Source: Corythucha ciliata
Lineage: Eukaryota; Arthropoda; Insecta; Hemiptera; Tingidae
NCBI GenBank assembly: GCA_038030265.1
Contig: CM075943.1
Span: forward strand, 21,204,001-21,268,000
DNA: 64,000 nt
Direction of reading: 5' to 3'
Positions 55,674 through 64,000 of this stretch are shown here, in pieces (within the stretch, counting starts at the first letter, position 1; each line of letters begins with the position of its first letter). A program made the position numbers and the translations under genes. The notes beneath the pieces were generated by a model that was not told where the DNA came from, did no database searches, and was given only the letters and a program-made list of their open reading frames with translations.

Positions 55674-56270
55674 GATAATTTTCGAATGTAAAACCAGAAC
55701 CTGATCATGTCATTTAGTTGGCCCACTTGCCCCGCCCCACCATTTTTCTAATATACAATTTTTTCCCTCAGTTTGATGATTGGGGGATCGGTGCTCGCCC
55801 ATTCAAATGATTGGGGGAGCGAAGCATTCGCTCCCCCGGAACCCCACTTCCGCCGCCACTGCCCGATGAACGTGACTCATTTGTAGAAAAGGATTAGCTA
55901 CCTTACAGCTTACAATTAGTATCTTACCCTCGCCCGTGGAAAATGTAAGTCTGCCAAATACCGGTTCCACCGGTGAGGTTGTGTTACATCCTGCCTCTAA
56001 CTACATTATTTTATGTTTCACACACATGACCGTTTAAACTTTTGAATTATATTTTGTTTTCAATAAAGTAAGGCCCATTTTCACCAACAAAATTGATCTC
56101 GTTTAAAGTTGATCGTGATTAGTTGCCAATAGCGACCCATATGAATTCTAATACAAGCTTTTACATTTTAATCGCGATAAGTTGTTGATCTTGGTTTAAG
56201 AAGTTGGTGAAATCGGGCCTTAGTTTTCCTTTCCTTTCGTACAAATTAATAGCTGGCGACAGGAGGAGAA
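55674..56270. other. No gene recognised
   Basis: AT-rich sequence with a GGGGGAGCG patch near 55785-55850. An inverted word pair near 56080-56215 (GTTGATCGTGATTAGTTG, GCGATAAGTTGTTGATC) looks like another MITE-type repeat. Nothing coding. Confidence 0.4.
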
Positions 56271-56855
56271 GAATGTCACGTCGCAGGCAGTCTCAACTTG
56301 AAGATTTGGAGACAGCGGACGAGAAATCCACTAGATGCCACATAAGAATACCCCTAGAGAAGTATGATCCGGCGAGCGAGTCTTGGGAGTTTTTAGTAGC
56401 GAGACTGGATAACTATTTCCCTTTGACTGGAGTTCACGACGACTTTACTAAAAAGAAGCGACTCCTAATTCATTATGGGAATAGGGGTATTCCAGAAACT
56501 ATGTCTTAAAATAAGTCCTGACGAACCGAAAGACAAGTCGTATGAAGAGTTGTTGAAGATTGTTGCAGACCTCGAGGAGTCACATCGAATTCGCCGGACC
56601 ATTTATAGCTAATAAATGCCTTCATAAAACGTCAGCATGCACGTTCTTGCAAAAAAGAGGGGCATCTGCAGAAAGTGTGTAGGCAAAAAGACGCAAAAAA
56701 GTGAATAAACAGCACGCATGGATAGAAGTTTTCCAGTCTGACAGTGAGTCATCGGATGGTCGAAGCCCGCGCAGAGGGGAAGAGTCGTTATATCACAACA
56801 TATTATTACCTATGCTCTATTAAAGTAATTAAGTTTCTTGTTCTTGTTTACTTAG
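56271..56855 (+). pseudogene. Retroelement gag fragment
   Basis: The frame ending at 56509 encodes a PLEKYDPASESWEFLVARL block followed by a LDNYFPLTG stretch, resembling the capsid start of Gypsy gag proteins. The next frame continues with ISPDEPKDKSYEELLKIV. A zinc-knuckle-like stretch (CKKEGHLQKVC) follows near 56650. It is frameshifted near 56500. A LINE is inserted just downstream at 56870. Confidence 0.6.
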
Positions 56856-56869
56856 ATAGTGAGCGTACA

Positions 56870-58907
56870 GTTGGGGTGGAAGCTTTTCACGAGCACTTTC
56901 GGAAACTTTTCAATCCGCCTCTGTTGTCCCTTGCGGTGAGCTATGCCGCTCCCCTCGTGAAAAATGCTCATTTGGATGCCCCAATCACGATGGAGGAAAT
57001 AGAAGGTGTGCTGCGCAAAGCGAAAATGAATAAGGCACCGGGGAGGGACAGAACGCCGTACGAGTTCTATAAATTTGGGCCCAAAGAGCTTATGCAGACC
57101 TTGCTAACGTTGTACAGTAAAATGTTAGAGATTGGCGAGGTACCTGGGAATTTTACCAAGGCCATCGTATTCCCGCTATACAAAAAAGGGGATGACTCGG
57201 TAGCGGCCAACTATAGGGGAATAGCGCTCATGGATGTTGTCTGTAAGATCTTTACGAGTATCCTGAATAAAAGGCTGGGGCGTTGGTTAGAAGAGGAAAA
57301 CATTTTATCTGAATCGCAAGCTGGTTTTCGACAGGGACACTCAACTGTGGATAACATCTTCAGCCTCTGTAGCATAGTCAACTTGAAACTGATGGAGAAT
57401 AAAAGGGTGTATATCTTTTTTGTGGACCTGAAAGCGGCTTTCGACAGTGTGGATCGTGGGGCCCTGTTCTACAAACTATTAAACGAGGGGGTATCGTCGG
57501 CCTTCATTAACATTTTAAAAAGCCTGTGCAAGTATGGCACAAGTATGGCGGTGTGGACAGCAGAAGGACTGACAGAAGAGTTCGGTTCCAATGTTGGGGT
57601 AAGGCAGGGTTGTCCTCTCAGTCCAACCTTATTCAGCATCTGCATTCAATGACTTGGAAAGGCATGTGGGGGCGGGGCTGTTGGTTGGGGGAAGGAGAGT
57701 AAATTGCTTGATGTACGCCGATGACGTAGCGTTCATAGTGGAGGAGCCAGGTACGCTCCAGATAATGATTAATCGTCTAGCAGAATACTGCGATGCCTGG
57801 AATCTCTCTGTCAACATGGAGAAATCCAAAGTTATGGTATGTAGGAGGAAGGGAGGAAGGCTTAAGGCGTCGGAAAAATGGCATTATAAAGGTACAAAAA
57901 TTGACGTGGTCACGCAATCTAAATATTTGGGGGTCATAATGACGCCGAGCATGGATTTTAAAAAACACCTCAGGGAGAGACTGTCATCGGCCAAGCTCGC
58001 GGTCAGTGATACGTGGGCGAACGTTGTGAGAAACGGTGAAATACCCCTCAAAAAAAGGTTCGACCTCTTTAGGGCAATAGCAGGTGCGATGATTATGTAC
58101 GCGGCCCAAGTCTGGGGCTTTTATCAATACGATGCAGTCGAAACGTTCTTCCGATACTTCCTGAAGCGCGCACTCTGGCTCCCAAATAACACTCCTAATT
58201 ACATGTTATACTTAGAGAGTAGTATGGACCCCCTACACTTCGGTACCCTCGAGAAACATATGTCGTACATCAGGCGGACGCTAAGTATGAGCGAAGATAG
58301 ATTGCCCCGGCATTTGGCTCAGCTCACTTGGGACAAAAAAGGCTTCTGGGCAAGGGCGTGGGGGGAGCTGGACATTAGCCCGGGCACATGCCTGAATCAC
58401 CAGGGCGCGGAGAAAATTGCTCAAGCAATCGGGAAAGTGACACAGTCAGCACTGGTTGAGACGGGTAGAAACGCGGAATTCCATACATCGTACAAGTCTC
58501 TCAGACTCAGCTTGGGCTAGGGCAGTTATCTTCATGCAGGAATATCTCTCAGACAGGCGAGTTATATTTTCAAGGCGAGGGGAGAGATATTGAACCATAG
58601 TAGATCACTAGTTATGGCTGTAATTGACAAAAACTATTATTTATGCAGCAAACAGGTAAATGTTCGGTACCCCCGGGCCCTAATAGGCCTTCTTCCAACC
58701 ATAAATGAGGGGGGGAGGGGGGTTGCTTACGCATACAAAAAAGGCACGCTTCGCCACAGGTTGTGTTTAAATATTATGGTTAATTACTGAAGTGGCTCGC
58801 CAACCAGCCAGACGGTAATCTCGACCATTTTCGTTAAGTATTTTTTTGCTGTTTTTCCATGTTTGTCTTTTTATGCTTGTTGAAAAATAAATACACTAAT
58901 AATAATA
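56870..58907 (+). mobile_element. 5'-truncated LINE with 14-bp target duplication
   Basis: The reverse transcriptase is nearly complete. It has an APGRDRTPYEFYKFG block, an LSESQAGFRQGHST block, an FFVDLKAAFDSVD block (catalytic Asp), a GVRQGCPLSPTLF block and, after a frameshift near 57650, LMYADDVAFI with an intact active site. The carboxyl domain runs to a stop at 58520, beyond which reading continues in another frame. The 3' end is an AAT/ATA microsatellite, and ATAGTGAGCGTACA flanks the insert at 56856-56869 and 58908-58921. The endonuclease part is missing. Confidence 0.88.
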
Positions 58908-58921
58908 ATAGTGAGCGTACA

Positions 58922-59263
58922 TTATTCAAAAATTACATTGTTTTTCATATAATTTTTTCCACATCCTATCAATAGCAATTTTACGTCACTTGGCAAGTCA
59001 CTAAAACAAATGAGGAAGTTTTATGGGTCAGAACTTATTCATAAATCTATTTTTTAAGGTTTATTTACATTAAAATAGAGCATAAATCGTGATCCGTTCG
59101 TAAAATAACCCAACAGTTAATAAATACGCGATTTTTTAAGTTTTAGGACATTTCGATTAGGAGTTTGTGTCATATGCTCCTTCCGAAAAAAAAATCGCCT
59201 GTAACGTTGCTGTCGGATAGCGGTTTGTTGTGTTTCTTTAGTTTATTTTCTACTAGAGCTCTC
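58922..59263. other. No gene recognised
   Basis: AT-rich sequence between the LINE and the third MULE-type MITE, without coding features. Confidence 0.45.
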
Positions 59264-59541
59264 CAAGGTGACTAAACTGTTCTATAGGTGCCGCAGATTT
59301 CCCCCAGCCAATCAGGCAGGAGGGGTGGAGACTGACGTCACCAGCAGTCCTTTACTCCCGATTGCTCACCCTAGAGCAACAGAGCAAGTTAATTTTGAAA
59401 TTAAGGTTTATGAATTCTCAAAAATCACAACCCAATAACAATTAATAATGTACTGGGTCCAGCGCAATGGCGATTGGGACTGCTCGTGACGTAGGTGAAG
59501 GACAGTGATCTGCGGCACCTATAGACAATTTAGTCACCTTG
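59264..59541. mobile_element. MULE-type MITE (CAAGGTGACTAAA family), copy 3
   Basis: Flanked by a perfect 9-bp duplication, AGAGCTCTC, at 59255-59263 and 59542-59550. Same length and body as copy 1 at 34485-34762. Confidence 0.92.
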
Positions 59542-59622
59542 AGAGCTCTCCAATAGTAAAATAATGGAGGATAGACAAATGAGCTATTTAGAGGCATGAA
59601 AAGGACAGAGAATACAATATAC

Positions 59623-60695
59623 AGGGTGGATCCGTATAAGTGTGACAATAATTCTTGGGTAAAACTACGTTAAAAGTGGAGTAATATGGTACCTTCGGAA
59701 GTGTGCTTCGTCGATCCGTTCCGGAGTTACGATTTATTTTGTGTGTTCTAAAAAGTAACCAATACTTGCTTCAAAAAAGCTGCAATTTCTCGGCTTATAT
59801 CGCACCAAATCCAAAAAGTGATGCCTTTCGGAAACTACGGAACATTTCCTTTAGGATAGAGGCCATTTTATTGCTTGAAATAATCGTCAACACCCAGAAA
59901 TCTGGCATTTTTTCCATAAATTTACGTGGCCTCCAAAATTTGTCCGTTTTACGAAAAGTCGCTGTACCCAAACAGCTTCCTCAACAGACTTTAGATGTAT
60001 CACAAAAACTTCTCCGTCTTGTAAGCTTCCTTTTGGCGAGTTCACATTTCATGTTACCACTGACGTTTCTCACAAAAACGTCACGAGAATGCACAGAAAC
60101 CGTGTTTTTACGGAACATGGGCCATAGCCTAGGGTAATTCGTGAAGGGTGCAGGAAGATCGGCAACAAGTGAGAACAGGAAATCTTACCGTATAGAAGAT
60201 ATCGCATGCAAGAGACATTCAATTTGACCCATCGATTTCTGCGATCTCTGAGCACCCTTCACGAATATTTTTGGCACTTAGCACATAGGCAACTGCCTAT
60301 ATTTTTCTATGAAAATACTGTTTTAGAAAGGGAGGACAGGATATTTTAGGAAGGAGAAGATATCGTAGACAAACGGCATTCAATCCCCCCCCCCTAATGG
60401 CGACAATTTAGTGAATCACCGGGGGGGGGGGGGTCAAATTGAATGACTCTTGCCTTCTCCATGGTAAGATATTATGTTCTCACTTATTGCCGATCTTCCT
60501 GCGCCCTTCACGATTACCGTTGGCAATGGCCCTCATTCCGTAAAAACACGGTTTTTGTTTATTCTCGTGACGTTTTCGTGCGAAACGTCAGTGGTAACAT
60601 GGAATGTGAACACGCCAAAAGGAAGCTTACAAGACGGAGAAGTTTTTGTGATACATCGAAAGTCTGTTGAGGAAGCTGTTTGGGTTTGAAGCAAG
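59623..60695. mobile_element. Foldback element with CAGGGTG-type left end
   Basis: The left edge reads TACAGGGTGGATCCG, like the ends of the elements at 10689 and 38441. The stretch 59965-60230 is repeated in inverted form at about 60435-60695 (for example ACCCAAACAGCTTCCTC against GAGGAAGCTGTTTGGG). The arms are about 260 bp around a centre of about 200 bp. The open frame at 59703-60137 lies across an arm and has no family features. The right boundary with CACCCTG is not seen. Confidence 0.6.
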
Positions 60696-61224
60696 TAGGC
60701 AACCCGCAACGCTCCCATGTCGGGGTGGTTGGTTTGAGCTAGGAGCTCAATAGAACCTATTCCTCATCTCAAATTCACCCTTCCTAAACATTAGTTGTAT
60801 AGTTGTCCAAGTGACCTTGAGTTGGTCGAAGCGTAAATGAGTTATCCCCTAATGGATAGGCATTACCCCCCGCCGCCTTGCCGTCTCGCATCTCCGTATT
60901 CTTGGGATGGCTCGATTGTGGTATGATCAGCTAGGTGGAAGCAGCGAGAGAGACTGTATTGAGAAGAGAGATGGAGGAAAGATGCCCGATGGTGTAAGAA
61001 CTCTAAATCAGCTTATTTTGCCAATTTCTATTTTTTCGACGAGCTTTTCGGCTTTATTCGTCCCCTTCATTTATTCAGTTTATTTCTCCAGCCTTCATAG
61101 TCTGGTGAGACAGTTAGACATCATCATCGTGTGTTCATGGAATTTCTTGGTTTCGTTTCGTATTTTTATTGAAATGTAATTTGTATTTGCCGTTTAAACT
61201 CGGATTTTCGCGTTTGTATTACCT
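60696..61224. other. No gene recognised
   Basis: Short open frames only (for example 60907-61179), without family signature. A run of C residues and repeat-like words lie near 60860. Confidence 0.4.
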
Positions 61225-61640
61225 ATTCAAATAGTTCGTCACGGTTCGCAGATGTTTTTTTCCAAATCGGTTCTTTAAATTTCTTAATCGACAATTGATG
61301 AAGGGCTGGCTAAAAACTCCATCAGTTTCATGATCAAATATTTCGTCATGGTTCGCAGATAATTTGTCCAAATCAGTTCTATACTGTCGATTAATAGCGT
61401 TCCCCATTTGCACAAAATTCTGCATTAGGGCAATTCATTTCCACCCGTCTTCACTGAATTAAATCATATGTTAGTGGAGAAGACGGGTGGAAATGAACAG
61501 CCCCGTTGCAGAATTTTGTGCAAATGGGGAACGCTATAAGAAATTTAAAGAACCGATTTATAAAAATCATCTGTGAACCATGACGAAATATTTGATCACG
61601 AAACAGATGATGACTTTTTTAGTCAGCTCTTCAATCAACG
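61225..61640. mobile_element. Palindromic element with a Harbinger-like MITE nested in its centre
   Basis: The left side at 61325-61391 (ATCAAATATTTCGTCATGG, GGTTCGCAGAT) pairs with 61540-61625 (CTGTGAACCATGACG, AATATTTGATCACG). A direct partial repeat of the same words starts near 61231. The MITE at 61395-61536 separates the arms, so the outer element was there first. Confidence 0.65.
61395..61536. mobile_element. Harbinger-like MITE (TAGCGTTTTCC family), intact copy
   Basis: The ends TAGCGTTCCCCATTTGC and GCAAATGGGGAACGCTA are perfect 17-bp inverted repeats. TAA stands on both sides (61392-61394 and 61537-61539). The interior is also nearly palindromic (TTTCCACCCGTCTTC against GAAGACGGGTGGAAA). 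142 bp, non-coding. Confidence 0.85.
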
Positions 61641-61740
61641 ATTGATAAAGCGGGCTTTATCAACTAAGTGCTATCGCTGAAAACTCAATCAAATAACATT
61701 TAGTTAAATAGTTTCAGCTTCAAAAAGGATCAGATTTTGA

Positions 61741-61751
61741 TTTATTTTATT
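61741..61751 (-). terminator. Poly(A) signal(s) for proteinase copy 2
   Basis: Two overlapping AATAAA words on the minus strand about 75 nt after the stop codon, matching the position in the paralog. Confidence 0.6.
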
Positions 61752-61822
61752 CCACGATGATAGTATTATGTACAGTTTACACACATGAATTCGGATCATC
61801 ACAAATGCTCATCTGTCTAATT

Positions 61823-63900
61823 TTACATTATAACGTAAGTGGGAGTCGTCATAACTCCGCAGTTATTGTTTTTGGACGACATCAGAATATAACCGTCATT
61901 GCCCCAGTGATTAGACCAAGAGTTTTTGACGAGCCAGTATTTCTTTCCGTTCTGAGTACCGTAGCCGACAGCGAGCACGGAATGATCTAGTCCATCCGGA
62001 TCATTTTCTGTTCGAGAAAACAACAATATTTATTTCAAGGTCCATATTATTTTTCTATGTGTGGAAAGAGACACCGACTGCAGTTTTTATCGTAATACAC
62101 TCCATTTGAATAGAATGAAAATGTTTTCAGCGAAGCATCAATCGATACCGAGATAGGCCCATGTTTGAAGATTGCCATCCTGAGCGCCTTCTCATTATTT
62201 ACGGTTACATTCACGTAACCCTTGATAGGAGCCAACAGTTTAACGTCCGAAATGTGACAGTAACCATCCTAGAATTTACTACTGTCAGATACAATAAAAT
62301 ATTGATAGTGAATTAAAGCTCAACTTGTCCTAAATATCCGCCGTATTCGTACTCAGCAGGTATGCCACCGTGTTTCATCATCCACTGATAACTTCGCCAG
62401 TCCTCACCACCGTCACATCCGTCGTTACCGTAACCCCAAGAGCAATCAACCAGAGCCTGCGATGATAGCCGCACGAGATGTCCAGTTTTCAAAAAGTACG
62501 AACCTTCGATGGTTCCTGCCGTACCAAAACTCCAACAGCTACCGCACGTTGCTTGATCTGGACCACAAAGGAGGCAATTAGCCCACATCATAAATTAGTA
62601 TAAGTAAAAACTGACCTTTAACTTGTGTCACAGCTCCGTAGAGCCTCCAGTCAAGGTTCTGTGGTAGGCGAACTTTTTTCATTTGATGCTCACTGTAGGG
62701 GAATGGCTGACCTCCATTGTAACCGGCAGAGTGTCGGCGACCTCTCCGAGCGGCCATTTCATCGTCCGTGAGATCAGCCAAATGATTAATGGCGAGTTTA
62801 TAACCCAGGTTGGCACGGTTTGTTGAGTGAATGAACCTTAATTTAAAGTGCACGGGAAAACCTTATACAATGGAGGCCAATATGTGCCAAATTTTTTGAA
62901 TTATACCTGTGATTTTGTCTGAAAATGTCAAATCGCTTGGCGTGCTCATGGTCAGTTTCGTATTTTTTTCCGTGCTCTTTTTTGAACGAGTGGAAGTCGT
63001 TTTCAATGTGCTGGCTGTACGAGTGAATGTATTCTTTCATTGGATTCGTTCTCGCTTTATTGCCAGGCCCTGGGAATCCTCCACAAGTTGAGTCTTCAAA
63101 CAAGGAGCATTGTTAATGATAATATCAATAAGAAGAAAACTAGTTTTTTTCTCTCCCGTAGTCTTACTATTATCGACTTCGAAAACAGCAGCAGCAGGTG
63201 TTTCATACGTGTAAAAAGTGTATTTAAGATAATAATGGTCGAAATGCGAACCGAGCAGGGAGTCGTACCCTCTCATTTCGTACATGACAGGGACTGGGGT
63301 TGAGGCCCCACTAGTTGTCGTTGACCTCTAAAATTATGAACTAATAATAGCAAAGGAATATATTTACTCATTCTTAAACAGCTGTACCTCCCATCTGAGC
63401 CACATAACGTAGTTGTTTACTTTTTCCTCGTTTTTAACAACTTTGGTCCACATTTGAGTCTCGAGACCATCCATGACTTCAGTTTCGGAACAACTAAAGC
63501 CGTCCATGTCTGGCAGCACTGACTGGTAAGTAATGGTGTCATCAACCGTCCCATTTGACTGGAAACAGGTTATCTGGTTGGTGACTTCCTCATTTGTCAT
63601 CGGAGCCACTTCATATTCAGTTCCATACTGCCCGACGTTTGATAGTTGATAAGTTTTAACGGTGCCTTCCGAGCGCAAAAAATAGGTGAAATAAAATAGC
63701 CTTTGCGTTATTAGCAGAACTTGAAGACTTACCACCGTAATAGTCGATACGACTGGAACCCAAACTGCTACTGTAATATGCCAGAAAGGGTTCACTTATT
63801 TCACCGTACGGTAAATTCAGTGTACCACGGACGCTGTACTCCGACGGCCAATTCACTAGGGAAGGGGCATTCTGACATGAGCCCGAAGCCAAGGCGACAC
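61823..63900 (-). CDS. Papain-family (C1A) cysteine proteinase of the 26/29-kDa type, copy 2 (first exon outside window)
   Basis: Eight exons on the minus strand: 63900-63733, 63665-63388, 63327-63168, 63093-62907, 62836-62616, 62557-62325, 62268-62079 and 62007-61823. Every exon has the same length and phase as exons 2-9 of copy 1 at 45421-53807. The signal-peptide exon is not found up to 64000, which fits a long first intron. The active site is kept: Gln and Cys in DQATCGSCW, His in LDHSVL and Asn in VKNSW. Changes from copy 1 are scattered substitutions, mainly in the N-terminal region, so this is an older duplication in the same orientation. Small introns are alignable but diverged. Likely a functional paralog. 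Confidence 0.88.
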
Positions 63901-64000
63901 CTGAAATCGACGCAAATCAACTGAACGACAACTCTACGATTGTCTTTGAGACTTTCTACCAACTTTGCCACCCAAAGTTTTGTAATTTCGATGAAATTTA
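63901..64000. other. Start of the first intron of proteinase copy 2
   Basis: The acceptor TTTCAG on the minus strand lies at 63901-63906. The remaining bases to the window end show no exon. Confidence 0.6.

Noticed and set aside
59703..60137. 144-codon frame as a gene
   Set aside because: It crosses one arm of a foldback element and has no recognisable domain.

Overview
This window is nuclear DNA from an animal, almost certainly an insect. The genes have spliced exons with GT..AG introns. One encodes the insect 26/29-kDa cysteine proteinase type and another an insect-type GNAT acetyltransferase. The DNA is AT-rich and crowded with insect-style transposons. A hemipteran would fit this repeat load, but the species cannot be fixed from sequence alone.

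Layout. (a) 286-4991: a 2.35-kb tandem duplication. Each copy carries a five-exon secreted glycoside hydrolase family 56 (hyaluronidase-like) gene that keeps the fold cysteines but lacks the catalytic acid pair. (b) 5.4-9.1 kb: relics of a Mutator-like transposase, a tRNA-derived SINE and a 5'-truncated LINE. (c) 10.7-14.8 kb: a probable Tc1/mariner-type element with matching ends and a decayed transposase. It is split by an LTR-like block holding a ~144-bp tandem repeat. (d) 17.4-29.5 kb: two inverted copies of an array of short alternating-orientation motifs flank a complete but broken errantivirus-type Ty3/Gypsy element (19201-27589, TSD TACA). Its pol is split by a Harbinger-like element. 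(e) 29.7-30.6 kb: a three-exon GNAT gene. (f) 31-44 kb: a transposon graveyard. A Ty3/Gypsy relic (element A) holds a solo LTR and a second Ty3/Gypsy element (element B, TSD GGCTC). Element B itself contains at least four further insertions, one of them nested again. (g) 45.4-53.8 kb: a nine-exon 26/29-kDa-type cysteine proteinase gene with a 6.3-kb first intron. (h) 55-61 kb: a LINE with clear TSDs, a gag relic, foldback elements and two copies of a small MULE-type MITE. (i) 61.8-63.9 kb: a second proteinase gene whose first exon lies beyond the window.

The host genes are two GH56-like genes, one GNAT gene and two proteinase paralogs. Nothing suggests they act together. The largest amount of information lies in the transposons: several insertions can be dated relative to one another, and target-site duplications are still readable for at least eight insertions. 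No CRISPR array, bacterial operon or free-standing tRNA or rRNA gene was seen.
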